From: Pseudomonas sp. FP2335
Lineage (GTDB): Bacteria; Pseudomonadota; Gammaproteobacteria; Pseudomonadales; Pseudomonadaceae
Length of the DNA stretch: 64,000 bases
NCBI RefSeq assembly: GCF_030687535.1
Contig: NZ_CP117437.1
Span: 2,811,501 to 2,875,500, forward strand
Reading direction: 5' to 3'
Each line of letters starts with the position of its first letter. Position 1 is the first letter of the stretch. Shown piece by piece: positions 1 to 8,661 of this stretch. The notes beneath the pieces were generated by a model. It did no database searches. It saw only the letters and a program-made list of their open reading frames with translations, and was not told the origin of the DNA. A program made the translations under genes and the position numbers.

Positions 1-22
1 CGAGTCTTCCAGTTGGGCCAGG

Positions 23-283
23 TCAATCAGGTTTCGACTGCGATAGTTGAGGGGCATAGGTGCAATCCGCGTGTGAATCACAAGGGTCGGTTGGCGTAGT
101 CAAGGCGCCCGCAGGCAACGCCCGGTTCAACCAGGCGAGCTTGACTTCGTTGACTTGTACCCACTTGCCGTTCTGTGGCATCCCTTCGCAGCTCTTGAAA
201 GCGATACAGCGTCCGTGTGTGTCCAGCAAGGCAAAGTGGCGATAGGGTGTGGCTCTATAGAAACCAAACATAGAGAGGCGCAT
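23..283 (-). CDS. small conserved hypothetical protein
   Basis: An 86-residue protein of unknown function. It has no signal peptide, membrane segment or catalytic motif that I recognise. The first 55 residues are compact and rich in aromatic and basic residues, and the C-terminal third is low-complexity (Pro/Asp/Ser). It starts 23 bases after the stop of the upstream sensor kinase on the same strand, so it is probably the last gene of a regulator-kinase-hypothetical operon. Its reading frame looks coding rather than a shadow because nothing else of quality occupies this stretch. Function cannot be inferred beyond possible co-regulation with the two-component pair. Confidence 0.55.
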   Translation of the reverse strand: MRLSMFGFYRATPYRHFALLDTHGRCIAFKSCEGMPQNGKWVQVNEVKLAWLNRALPAGALTTPTDPCDSHADCTYAPQLSQSKPD

Positions 284-306
284 GCCTTCACCTGGGCCGG
301 TTGAGT

Positions 307-1383
307 TCAGAGGTCAGTGGGATGGTCGGGCCAGCTCAGTTCGAACAACGTGCCGCCGCTCGCCAGGTTGCGGCAGGTCACGCTGCCGCCATGGGCCAGG
401 GCAATCGCACGCACCACGGCCAGCCCCAGCCCGCTGCCACCCTGGGCGCGCGAGCGAGAACTTTCGCCGCGCTGGAACGGGTCGAAAATGTGCGCGACGA
501 AGGCTTCATCGATTCCCGGGCCTTCGTCCGCGACACTCAAGGTGTTGAGGCCGTCCCTGCTGTCCAGGCGCACGATGACGTTGCCGGGCGTGGCATGCCG
601 CCGCAGGTTGTCGAGCAGGGCCAGCAAGGCCTGGCGGATGCGCGCCGGGTCGCAGTGCACGGGGTGCTTGAGCAGGTCCAGGTGCAGGGTAAAGCCACTG
701 GCGTTCAGGCCAGGCTCGAACAGTTGCGCGTCGGCCTCGATTTCCTCGGCCAGGTCGGCGTGCTGGATGTGCACTTCCAGGTAGCCGTTGTCCGCCAGGC
801 CGACCACACGCAGGTCTTCGATCAGGCGCGTCAGGCCCTCGACCTGGGTGAGCAAGCTGTAGAACTGGGCCTTGTCCGGCTCGAACACACCTTCGGCCAG
901 GCCCTGCAAGCGGCCACGCAAGATGGTCAGCGGGGTGCGCAGTTCGTGGGCGATGGCGGCGTTCCAGAACGACTGTTCTTCAGCCATGCGTTGCAGGCGC
1001 TTGGCCATACTGTTGAAGTCATCCACCAACACGGCGGTCTCTCCCAATGAAAGGTCGGGCGCAACGGCCCGCGCATCGAGGTCGCCGTCGGCCAGCCGGC
1101 GCAGGCTGGCGGCGACGGAGTTCAAGGGCATGAGAATGCGCCGGGACAGCTTGATCGCGACCACGGCACCCACTGCCAGGCTGATGCAGGTGATCAAGCC
1201 CATCCATGCCCATTCCATGCCGGTGGGCAGCCACTCATCGACGTCAAGGTCCGACGGCGGCCAGAACGTCCACAGCACCGCGTAGAACACGTAGGAGCCA
1301 ACCACCGCGAGGGCAATCACGCACAGCACCACGGCCGACATCGACACAATGATCTGCCGGCTCAACCCGTTGACGACCTTCAT
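307..1383 (-). CDS. BaeS-like sensor histidine kinase
   Basis: Inner-membrane sensor kinase of 358 residues that should phosphorylate the response regulator encoded just before it. I see an N-terminal membrane segment (about residues 10-35), a very short periplasmic loop, a second membrane segment (about 57-78), a HAMP region, a HisKA dimerisation helix with the phospho-acceptor in the motif AIAHELRTPL (His146), then a HATPase domain with DEGPGID and GGSGLGLAVV boxes. The N box is slightly unusual (LLDNLRRHA). The loop of about 20 residues suggests that it senses a membrane or intramembrane cue rather than a bulky periplasmic ligand. It overlaps the regulator gene by 4 bases, so the two are translationally coupled. 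The signal is not visible from sequence. Confidence 0.9.
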   Translation of the reverse strand: MKVVNGLSRQIIVSMSAVVLCVIALAVVGSYVFYAVLWTFWPPSDLDVDEWLPTGMEWAWMGLITCISLAVGAVVAIKLSRRILMPLNSVAASLRRLADGDLDARAVAPDLSLGETAVLVDDFNSMAKRLQRMAEEQSFWNAAIAHELRTPLTILRGRLQGLAEGVFEPDKAQFYSLLTQVEGLTRLIEDLRVVGLADNGYLEVHIQHADLAEEIEADAQLFEPGLNASGFTLHLDLLKHPVHCDPARIRQALLALLDNLRRHATPGNVIVRLDSRDGLNTLSVADEGPGIDEAFVAHIFDPFQRGESSRSRAQGGSGLGLAVVRAIALAHGGSVTCRNLASGGTLFELSWPDHPTDL

Positions 1384-2126
1384 GTGTGGCTCCCGAATCG
1401 GTAGCCGACGCCACGGATGCTGGTGGGTACGCCCTGCACGCCGAGGTCTTCGATTTTTCGCCGCAACTTGCTGATGTGGCTGTCGACCGTGCGTTCCAGG
1501 CTGTCACTCTCGGGGGCGCACAGGGCCAGCAGTTCGGCGCGGCTGAACACGCGCTTGGGCGCCTTGGCCAGTTGCGCCAACAGGCGGAACTCCGTGACGG
1601 TCAGGTGCAGCGGGTGCTTGTCGGCACCGACCTGCACGTTGACTGCATGGTTGTCGATGTCGATCTCGAACGCCTGCACGCGCAGCACGCGCTGGCCGCT
1701 GCCGTAGCCGTGATCGATGCTGCGGCGCAGCACGGCCTGGGTCCTGGCGACCACTTCTGCCGGGTTGAACGGTTTGACGATGTAGTCGTCGGCACCGATG
1801 CGCAGGCCCAGCAGTTTGTCCATGTCCTGGTCTTGCGCGGTGAGCATGATCACCGGGGTGTTGCCGCGGTGGCGGATCTCGGCGAGGACCATCCAGCCAT
1901 CCAGCTGCGGCATCAGTACATCGAGCAGCACCAGGTCGGGCTTGAGTGTCTGGTGCAGTTCCAGGGCACGGCGCCCGTCTAGCGCATGGGCGGTCTGGAA
2001 GCCGCTGCGCTTGAGGTAGGCGGCGAGGATGTCGGCAATTTCCGGCTCGTCTTCGGCGATCAGCACCAAGGCCTGGTGTTTGCCGGTGGAGTCCTGGGGT
2101 GTCGGTGCAAGCGGCGATTCAGTCAT
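1380..2126 (-). CDS. OmpR/BaeR-family response regulator
   Basis: A DNA-binding response regulator of 248 residues. An N-terminal tail of about 18 residues precedes a receiver domain with the acidic pair at AEDEPE, the phospho-acceptor Asp69 in LVLLDVLMP, and the conserved Lys in IVKPFNP. The C-terminal half is a winged helix of the OmpR type (LTVTEFRLLAQLAKAP through LRRKIEDLG). The closest recognised group is BaeR/AdeR, which often controls efflux pumps, but no pump gene is in view, so the target is unknown. The downstream kinase gene overlaps it by 4 bases. Confidence 0.9.
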   Translation of the reverse strand: MTESPLAPTPQDSTGKHQALVLIAEDEPEIADILAAYLKRSGFQTAHALDGRRALELHQTLKPDLVLLDVLMPQLDGWMVLAEIRHRGNTPVIMLTAQDQDMDKLLGLRIGADDYIVKPFNPAEVVARTQAVLRRSIDHGYGSGQRVLRVQAFEIDIDNHAVNVQVGADKHPLHLTVTEFRLLAQLAKAPKRVFSRAELLALCAPESDSLERTVDSHISKLRRKIEDLGVQGVPTSIRGVGYRFGSHT

Positions 2127-2281
2127 GGCAGGCTCGGGTCTGGGTCAGGTGCACTGGGATCGTCGCAGTATGACGAATCATCCAAGGGCAACGAAGGCCA
2201 GTGTGCACCCCGAGCGTGCGCTTTCATGGGAGGTTTTGTGGAGAAACGATGGAGACGCGAATTTATTTTGTCGGCGCGTGA

Positions 2282-3097
2282 TCAGGCGTAGCTGATGCGG
2301 TCGGTGTAGGCGTTCTGCAGCATTTGGCGCTGGTAGTCGCAGGGCGTGGTGCTGACCAGTTTCTTGAAGTCGCGCAGGAAGTGCGACTGATCGGAAAAAC
2401 CCAGGTCCAGGGCCAGTTCGCAGAACGATACATCGGGCTGGGTGTTGAGGGTTTCAAGCGCGGCCTGGCAGCGGATGATCCGGCAGAACGCCTTGGGCGA
2501 CAGGCCGGTGTCCTGGCTGAACTGGCGGTGCAGGGTGCGGCTGGTGTAGCCGCTGAGGTCTTCGAGTTGCCTGATGCGGATCGCCCCGCGATGACGCAAG
2601 GCTTGCTGAATGACCATGCGCGTCAGCGGCGACGTGCGCCCCATCAACTGGGGGGCCAGGTAGTCGTTGAACAGGCGCATCTGTTCGCCCAGTTGCGGGG
2701 CCTGCACGATGTTGTCGAAGATGCGCCGGGCAAACCGCGAGACCTCCAGCAGGTCGAGTTCGCGCTCGGTCAACTCTTCAGCCAGCACATTGATGAAGCC
2801 GGGGATGACGCCGGGGGCAAAGCGCACGCCGAAGTAGTGGTGGTTCTGGTTCAACTCGACGGCCTGGGCCGCCAGTGGCGTGCCGCAGATCTTGGCGCTG
2901 GGGCGGGTGGCGTCGCAGTCGAAGACAATGTCCACGCAACCATCCGGCACCGCCAGCACCTCAGTGGTTTGCGCCACATCGAAGGCATAGAAATGCGAGA
3001 TCGCCGGGTGTTCGGAAGGCATCACCGAATACCGTGAGGAGTTGAGGACGAACCAGGGCTGTTCGTTTGCCGTGTGGTGCCGTGGAGTCGGAGTCAT
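2282..3097 (-). CDS. AraC-family transcriptional regulator
   Basis: A regulator of 271 residues starting at MTPTPRHH. The N-terminal half resembles the cupin-like sensor domain of AraC proteins that handle amines or amino acids. The C-terminal half holds two helix-turn-helix motifs (around SGYTSRTLHRQF and ALDLGFSDQSHFLRDFK). The open frame extends far upstream of this start, but that extension runs antisense through the neighbouring cyclodeaminase-like gene and is not real. The gene is divergent from the cyclodeaminase/Rid/oxidoreductase genes across a gap of about 190 bases, so it is the likely activator of that set. Confidence 0.85.
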   Translation of the reverse strand: MTPTPRHHTANEQPWFVLNSSRYSVMPSEHPAISHFYAFDVAQTTEVLAVPDGCVDIVFDCDATRPSAKICGTPLAAQAVELNQNHHYFGVRFAPGVIPGFINVLAEELTERELDLLEVSRFARRIFDNIVQAPQLGEQMRLFNDYLAPQLMGRTSPLTRMVIQQALRHRGAIRIRQLEDLSGYTSRTLHRQFSQDTGLSPKAFCRIIRCQAALETLNTQPDVSFCELALDLGFSDQSHFLRDFKKLVSTTPCDYQRQMLQNAYTDRISYA

Positions 3098-3283
3098 GTG
3101 TGCACTGTCGATAGGCTGCGAGGCGGGATTTATCACGCATGATTCGCGCCAACTACTGCGGTGACACGGGCCCTGGCGTGTCCGAAATTTACAATACGGC
3201 GCGCAAGTGCCCCTCGATACTCGACGTCGACAGCGTGGAGCTGCGCCTATCGCAGCGATCTCACTTGCGGCCCGAGAATGACT

Positions 3284-4423
3284 ATGTCTACTTCCACAAA
3301 AATCGACTTTATCTACCTCTCCGAGCAGGACATGATCCGTGCCGGCGTCACGGACATGCCGGCCTGCGTGAATACCATGGAAGAGATGTTCGGCTTGCTC
3401 TATGCCGGCGATTACCGCATGGCCGGGCCGAACAATGACTCCCACGGGGCGATGGTGGTCTTTCCCAAGGATTCGCCATTCCCGAACATGCCCAAGCCCA
3501 CGGCGGACCGGCGCATGATGGCGATGCCCGCCTACCTGGGCGGCAGCTTCGGCACGGCCGGCGTGAAATGGTACGGCTCGAATATCGCCAACCGCGACAA
3601 GGGCCTGCCGCGTTCGATTCTGATGTTCACCCTCAATGACCCCGATACCGGCGCGCCGTTGGCGCATATGTCGGCCAACTTGCTGTCGGCGTATCGCACC
3701 GGCGCGATCCCCGGCGTTGGTGCGCGGCACCTGGCGCGCAAGGCGGCGAGGGTGGTGGGGTTGCTCGGCCCGGGGGTGATGGGTAAGACCACCTTGTCGG
3801 CGTTCATTGCGGTGTGCCCGCAGATCGATACGTTGAAAATCAAAGGCCGTGGCCAGAAGAGCCTGGATGATTTTATTGCCTGGGTGAGGGCGACCTACCC
3901 ACAAATCACCTCGATCAGCGTGGTCGACACCCTGGAAGCGGTGGTTCGCGACTCGGACCTTGTTACTTATTGTAGCTCCGGCGAGACGGGCGACCCCTCG
4001 ATCTACCCAATTGTGCGGCGCGAGTGGGTCAAGCCGGGCGCGTTCCTGGCGATGCCGGCGGCGTGCTCCCTGGATGACGGCATGGAGCAACCCGACGTGC
4101 GCAAGGTGCTGGACAACACCGGCCTGTACCAAGCCTGGTTTGACGAGCTGCCCAAGCCCGCGCACCACAACGTGCCGGTGATTGGCGTGCGCTTCATGGA
4201 CATGATCGCCGAAGGCAAGCTGCGCCTCGAAGACGTCGAAGACATCGGCAAGATCATCGCCGGTGCTGCGCCCGGCCGCCGGAACGATGAGGAAATCATC
4301 ATCATGTCGGTGGGCGGCATGCCTGTCGAAGACGTGGCCTGGGGCACGGTGGTGTACCGCAACGCGATTGAAAAAGGCATCGGCGTGACCTTGAACCTGT
4401 GGGACACCCCGGTGCTGCGCTAA
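3284..4423 (+). CDS. ornithine cyclodeaminase/mu-crystallin family protein (tyramine oxidase subunit B-like)
   Basis: A cytoplasmic NAD(P)-dependent protein of 379 residues in the ornithine cyclodeaminase/mu-crystallin family. The Rossmann segment is clear at VVGLLGPGVMGKTTLSAF (about residue 165), and SAYRTGAIPGVGARHLARKA is the family signature. Related Pseudomonas proteins are annotated as tyramine oxidase subunit B, a name that comes from genetic context rather than from a proven activity. Nearby Met codons at 3278 and 3284 are both possible; I prefer 3284 because homologues I recall begin MSTSTKID-like. It leads a tight group with a Rid protein and an FAD oxidoreductase, which suggests oxidation of an amine or amino acid through an imine intermediate. 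Confidence 0.8.
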   Translation: MSTSTKIDFIYLSEQDMIRAGVTDMPACVNTMEEMFGLLYAGDYRMAGPNNDSHGAMVVFPKDSPFPNMPKPTADRRMMAMPAYLGGSFGTAGVKWYGSNIANRDKGLPRSILMFTLNDPDTGAPLAHMSANLLSAYRTGAIPGVGARHLARKAARVVGLLGPGVMGKTTLSAFIAVCPQIDTLKIKGRGQKSLDDFIAWVRATYPQITSISVVDTLEAVVRDSDLVTYCSSGETGDPSIYPIVRREWVKPGAFLAMPAACSLDDGMEQPDVRKVLDNTGLYQAWFDELPKPAHHNVPVIGVRFMDMIAEGKLRLEDVEDIGKIIAGAAPGRRNDEEIIIMSVGGMPVEDVAWGTVVYRNAIEKGIGVTLNLWDTPVLR

Positions 4424-4457
4424 GCCACCCGACACTTACTCTGAAGAGGCATTCGAC

Positions 4458-4880
4458 ATGACAAAAATCATCAAGCTCAAGACCGGCTCCCCCTTCGAAG
4501 AAATGGGCAGCTATTCACGCCTGGTGGTCGTGGACAACTGGATCTACGTGTCCAACACCGCCGGCCGCAACCCGCAGACCAAGCTGATCCCGGAGGATGT
4601 GCTGGAGCAGACCCATCAGGTCTTCGCCAACATCGAAACCGCCCTGGCAGCGGTGCAGGCGAGCCTGGCGGATGTGGTGTGTTCACGGGTGTTCATCCAG
4701 GACCCCAAGGACGTCCCGGCGGTGATGGGCCTGATCGGCGAAAAGTTTCGCGGCGTCGATCCGGCCAGCACGGTGACGTGCCCGCCGCTGGGCTCGACGG
4801 TCTACAAGGTCGAGCTGGAAGTGACGGCGTATCGCAACGCCGCCAAGGCACAGGTTGAAGTGATCCGCCTGGCGCCATGA
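4458..4880 (+). CDS. RidA/YjgF-family protein, atypical subgroup
   Basis: A Rid-fold protein of 140 residues. Classical RidA proteins hydrolyse reactive enamines/imines and use a conserved Arg to hold the substrate carboxylate. Here the region where that Arg is expected reads DPASTVTCPPLGSTVYKVE, so the Arg appears to be replaced. This places the protein in one of the Rid subgroups that lack the canonical activity. It lies 34 bases after the cyclodeaminase-like gene and 60 before the FAD oxidoreductase. A role in handling imine products of the neighbouring oxidoreductase is plausible from context, but the missing Arg argues against simple RidA chemistry. Confidence 0.85.
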   Translation: MTKIIKLKTGSPFEEMGSYSRLVVVDNWIYVSNTAGRNPQTKLIPEDVLEQTHQVFANIETALAAVQASLADVVCSRVFIQDPKDVPAVMGLIGEKFRGVDPASTVTCPPLGSTVYKVELEVTAYRNAAKAQVEVIRLAP

Positions 4881-4940
4881 CCGTCACGCGGCCGCGCAGC
4901 ACGGCGGCCGCTTTTATTTGCCTATCACCGAGTCTTGAGC

Positions 4941-6233
4941 ATGGCACCGACTATCGCGCCCGTGAACACCTCCACCGCGTTTCCCGCCAGCACCAGCGTG
5001 GTCATTATCGGCGGCGGGATTATTGGCCTGACCGCCGCGCTGACCCTGGCCGAACGCAATATCGCCGTGGTGGTCCTGGAAAAAGGCCGCATCGCCGCCG
5101 AGCAGTCGTCGCGCAACCTTGGCTGGGTGCGCAAGACCAGCCGCCATGCGGCCGACATTCCCCTGGCCCTGGCCGCCGACCGCTTGTGGGCGCAGATGCC
5201 CGAGCGGGTCGGCGCGGACGTCGGCTACCGCCAGGAGGGCATTATGTTTGTCGGGCGGACCCCGGCGCAGATGGCGATGCATGAAGGATGGCTCAAGTCG
5301 GTGGAGCACCTGTCGCTGGATTCGCGCCTGCTCAGCAAACGTGAAATCGACGCATTGGTGCCGGGTGGCGTAGGCGACTGGGCCGGCGGCATCTACACGC
5401 CGTCCGACGCGCGTGCCGAGCCGACCCTGGCCAGCAGCGCGATCGCCAAGGCTGCCATGGCGAAAGGGGTGGTGATCATCGAGCAATGTGCGGTACGTAC
5501 GCTGCAGATGTCCGCCGGGATTGTCAGCGGGGTGGTCACCGAGCGCGGTGAAATCCGTTGTGATCACGTGCTGCTGGCGGGGGGCATGTGGTCGCGGCGT
5601 TTCCTCGGCAACCAGGGCGTGGCGTTGCCGACCTTGCCGCTGACCTGCTCGGTACTGCGCACCCACCCCATGGAAGGCCCGACGCAGATTGCGGTCGGCG
5701 CGCCGGATTTTTCGTTTCGCAAGCACAAGGACGGCGGCTTCATCATCACCCAGCGCGGCAAGCTGGACGCGTTCCTGACCCTGGATCACCTGTTGCTCGC
5801 CAAGCCATACATGCCGCAGTTTCGCGCACAGCGCCATGTGCTGAACGTGTCGCTGGGCAAGCCTTTTCTGGACGATCTGAAACTTGCAAGGCGTTGGCGC
5901 GCCGACAGTGTCAGCCCGTTCGAGCGGGTGAGGGTGCAGGACCCGGCGGCCAACCCGCGCCTCAACGGTGACGCGATGAACAACCTGATCGCCGCCTGGC
6001 CGGTGTTCGAACAGGCGCGAATCGCCCAGGCGTGGGCGGGCACCATCGACGTCACGCCGGACTCCAACCCCGTGATCGGGCCGGTCGCGCAGATCCCCGG
6101 GCTGACCGTAGCCACGGGTTTTTCCGGGCACGGCTTTGGTACCTCACCGGCGGCGGGCCACCTCGCGGCGGACCTTGTCAGCGGGGACACGCCGATCATT
6201 GATCCAAGCCCGTATCGTTTCGATCGTTTCTGA
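4941..6233 (+). CDS. FAD-dependent oxidoreductase of the D-amino-acid oxidase/dehydrogenase type
   Basis: An oxidoreductase of 430 residues. The FAD-binding Rossmann motif is near the N-terminus (VVIIGGGIIGLTAALTL, then an acidic end to strand 2 in VVVLEKG). A second FAD contact sits near the C-terminus (TPDSNPVIG, ATGFSGHGFG), as in DadA/sarcosine-oxidase relatives. I start at the ATG at 4941 rather than the TTG two codons earlier. It should oxidise a C-N bond of an amine or amino acid; the exact substrate cannot be read. Its partners (cyclodeaminase-like and Rid proteins) point to amine catabolism, possibly tyramine-like, but that is inference. Confidence 0.85.
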   Translation: MAPTIAPVNTSTAFPASTSVVIIGGGIIGLTAALTLAERNIAVVVLEKGRIAAEQSSRNLGWVRKTSRHAADIPLALAADRLWAQMPERVGADVGYRQEGIMFVGRTPAQMAMHEGWLKSVEHLSLDSRLLSKREIDALVPGGVGDWAGGIYTPSDARAEPTLASSAIAKAAMAKGVVIIEQCAVRTLQMSAGIVSGVVTERGEIRCDHVLLAGGMWSRRFLGNQGVALPTLPLTCSVLRTHPMEGPTQIAVGAPDFSFRKHKDGGFIITQRGKLDAFLTLDHLLLAKPYMPQFRAQRHVLNVSLGKPFLDDLKLARRWRADSVSPFERVRVQDPAANPRLNGDAMNNLIAAWPVFEQARIAQAWAGTIDVTPDSNPVIGPVAQIPGLTVATGFSGHGFGTSPAAGHLAADLVSGDTPIIDPSPYRFDRF

Positions 6234-6250
6234 CGCAAAGGAATCAACCC

Positions 6251-7099
6251 ATGGCTTCTGACAGCTGTTTTTTCACCAATCGTTCAGGCCTGCGCCTGCA
6301 CTTCGTGCACTGGGGCGATTCGAGCGGCGTGCCGCTGGTTCTGCTGCATGGCTTGCGGGCCTACGCACAGACCTGGGAATCGCTGGTGCAGTCCCTGGGA
6401 ACCGGTTACTGCATTTACGCCCTGGACCAACGTGGGCGCGGTTTAAGCGACTGGGCCGCACCAGAGACCTACCACACGCAATCCTATGTGGAAGACCTTG
6501 AGGACCTGGTGGCTCATCTGGGATTGGGGCGTTTCGTCTTGCTGGGGCATTCCTTGGGGGGAGCCAACGCCCTTGAATATGCACGGCAAAACCCGGGGCG
6601 GTTGATGGGGTTGATGATCGAAGACATCGGCCCCGGCTCTTCAACCCAAGGTGATGGTGCCGCACGTATTCGCCGCGAGATGAGCCAGACGCCGTTGCAG
6701 TTCGGCAACTGGGAACTGGCCCGTGCCTTCTGGCAGGCGTCGCGCCCAGGCCTGTCGGAGCAGGGCCTGGCCTCACGGCTCGCGCACTCGATGAAAGACA
6801 GTGGCACAGGGGTCACCTGGCGGCATGATCAGCAAGGCATTGCCAAGGCCCGCCTGAGCATCGAACCGACAGATTTGTGGCCCGCCGTACGCGCCCTGGA
6901 CTGCCCGACCCTGTTCATTCGCGGCGGCCGCTCGGACTTCCTGCCGGCCGCGACGCTTGAGGCCATGACTGCCTGCAATCCGCACATCAGAACGGTGGAG
7001 GTCGCGGACGCGAGTCACTATGTGCATGACGATCAGGGGGAGGTGTTCAATGGTTTGGTTGCAGGCTTCTTGAAGGGCCTGGGGGCTGGGGGGCGCTAG
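6251..7099 (+). CDS. alpha/beta-hydrolase
   Basis: A cytoplasmic alpha/beta-hydrolase of 282 residues. The nucleophile elbow is GHSLGG with Ser101. The likely acid is Asp229 (in GGRSDFLP) and the base His256 (in DASHYVHDD), giving a normal catalytic triad. The oxyanion-hole motif is LLHGLRAYAQTW. It follows the FAD oxidoreductase by 17 bases, so it is probably the last gene of that operon and may hydrolyse an ester, lactone or C-C bond in the same pathway. The family is far too broad to name a substrate. Confidence 0.85.
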   Translation: MASDSCFFTNRSGLRLHFVHWGDSSGVPLVLLHGLRAYAQTWESLVQSLGTGYCIYALDQRGRGLSDWAAPETYHTQSYVEDLEDLVAHLGLGRFVLLGHSLGGANALEYARQNPGRLMGLMIEDIGPGSSTQGDGAARIRREMSQTPLQFGNWELARAFWQASRPGLSEQGLASRLAHSMKDSGTGVTWRHDQQGIAKARLSIEPTDLWPAVRALDCPTLFIRGGRSDFLPAATLEAMTACNPHIRTVEVADASHYVHDDQGEVFNGLVAGFLKGLGAGGR

Positions 7100-7227
7100 T
7101 CAGCATGGCGGTCGCGGTTGTCCTTTCTTCAAGAGGCTTCTTGGTTCGTTGAACGGCTCTGCAGCCCAAGACGATCAACTGAATCGCCCCGGGTTTCGTA
7201 GACACCTCATTGCCTGAAACAATGCTG

Positions 7228-7743
7228 TCAATTATTGACGTTAACCACAACCCGTCCGCGTACTTCGCCGGCGAGCAGTTGCTCTGCCGTCTGAACAACC
7301 GCGCCCAAACCAATCTCTCGCGTTACTTCTTTTAAGATAGAGATATCAAGATCTCGTACCAGACGATCCCAAGCTGCGATCCGATCTCTTCGCGGACGCA
7401 TCACACTGTCGATACCAGCCAGTGTCACCCCACGCAAAATGAAGGGGGCAACGCTGGCAGGTAAGTCCATCCCTTGTGCGAGTCCGCATGCCGCAACGGT
7501 GCCTCCATAACAGGTGCTGGCACATACGTTGGCCAGCGTATGGCTACCAACCGAATCAATCGCGCCTGCCCATCGTTCTTTGGCAAGTGGGCGACCTGGC
7601 CCGCTTAAGACTGAGCGATCAATGATCTCCGAGGCGCCAAGCCTCTTTAGGTAATCAGATTCTTCAAGACGACCAGTTGAAGCCACGACGGTGTAGCCCA
7701 AGCCAGCGAGGAGGGCGATAGCAAAAGAAACGTTGCGCTTTTC
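7228..7743 (-). pseudogene. C-terminal remnant of an AcuI/YhdH-type quinone oxidoreductase
   Basis: The reading frame matches the C-terminal half of MDR-family acryloyl-CoA reductase/quinone oxidoreductases of about 330 residues: end of the Rossmann fold (ALLAGLGYTVVASTGR), GASEIIDRS, GGTVAACGLAQG, and the terminus GRVVVNV. The family resemblance fades upstream at about position 7735, in the middle of the nucleotide-binding glycine-rich segment, where the sequence runs into another broken gene. The N-terminal GroES-like catalytic domain is absent, so the product cannot be functional. It shares the strand with the nitrile operon but looks like debris from an older arrangement. Confidence 0.75.
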
Positions 7744-8050
7744 ATGCGTGAGACCCCTCGTTTTTATTTTTGTGGGAAACCGTCATCTCCAGTAGCTCAA
7801 CGACTTGTCGATTGCTTAGCGCATCGTGGGTGCCGATGGGGGTATTGGCCCAGTGATTGGCACAGATAAATAGATTGTTCTTGCGATCAAAGTGCACCGG
7901 GCGTCTAAACAAGTGTTCATAGTGATCGGCGTAGGCGGGCCTTGGGTAACTCAGTTCGATCGACGATGGGCTGAAGGTCGGGCCCGCCAGCGCGCGGGCG
8001 ATATTCAGCAGCATCCCGAAGGTGAGCTCACTGATGAATTCGGATGGTTT
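7742..8050 (-). pseudogene. internal fragment of an AraC-family regulator (arabinose-binding-type N-domain)
   Basis: A stretch of about 100 codons reads like the second half of the sensor domain found in OruR/ArgR-like AraC regulators (SSIELSYPRPAYADHYEHLF, RPVHFDRKNNLF, then HDALSNRQVVELLEM). An in-frame stop lies 12 codons upstream of the first Met (8014), and the C-terminal helix-turn-helix domain is missing. Both ends are cut: the left end meets the quinone-oxidoreductase remnant and the right end comes close to the TetR gene. This is a decayed regulator, not a complete small gene. Short translation is possible but no function is expected. Confidence 0.65.
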
Positions 8051-8070
8051 TCAGATCTTGGTACGCGCAC

Positions 8071-8661
8071 TCAGGGTAGGGAGTTGATGGCTCGTAATAC
8101 CGCATCAGCGATGGTTTTGGTGATGATTTGGCGCTGAGCGTCATCGATTGTCGGGCTTAACCAGGTAGGCAGGCTGTTCAGCATGGGGACAATGGCGATG
8201 AGTGCATTCTCGCGCAACGGCCCGCCAGGCTGATGGCCTAGTTGGCCGATCACCTTAATGAGTTCTGACTCATAGGCACGTCTCAGTTGCTCGACGCTTG
8301 CCTGCATCGGGGCGCCCAGGCAATTGGCGTCCATGACCGCTAACTTGAAGTGCCCGGTCATGTGGGCATGCAATTGAAGATGGCCCTCGATCAGTTTTGC
8401 CACGCGTTGCGCAGGCGTCAATCTTCGCGTCTTGATCAGATCAACGTGCGACAACAACGCCTGATACAGCTCCATCAGCCATTCAAAGAGCATTGCCTCC
8501 TTGCTTTCTACATGGTGATAAATCGCTCCAGGGCTAATGCCAACGTGCGCCGCTAGTTCACGCATGCTGACCTGGCCGAAACTACGCTCCTTGAACAATT
8601 CCAGGGCTCTGCGCTGAAACTCCGACCGGCTTATCACCGGAGTCATCCGCCCCTGGGTCAT
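8071..8661 (-). CDS. TetR-family transcriptional regulator
   Basis: A regulator of 196 residues with an N-terminal TetR helix-turn-helix (VSMRELAAHVGISPGAIYHHVESKE, about residues 35-58) and a helical ligand-binding C-terminal domain. It overlaps the stop of the acyl-CoA synthetase gene by 4 bases and ends the long minus-strand nitrile operon. TetR regulators beside acyl-CoA synthetases often respond to acyl-CoA esters, so feedback control by the product of the pathway is a reasonable inference. No operator was identified. Confidence 0.88.
   Translation of the reverse strand: MTQGRMTPVISRSEFQRRALELFKERSFGQVSMRELAAHVGISPGAIYHHVESKEAMLFEWLMELYQALLSHVDLIKTRRLTPAQRVAKLIEGHLQLHAHMTGHFKLAVMDANCLGAPMQASVEQLRRAYESELIKVIGQLGHQPGGPLRENALIAIVPMLNSLPTWLSPTIDDAQRQIITKTIADAVLRAINSLP

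Noticed and set aside
2282..4435. 717-codon frame suggesting a giant AraC protein
   Set aside because: Only the part from 3097 down has AraC features; the extension lies antisense to the cyclodeaminase-like gene.
4914..6131. 405-codon frame antisense to the FAD oxidoreductase
   Set aside because: Rich in His/Arg/Gln shadow composition with no family motif; the sense gene has clear FAD motifs.
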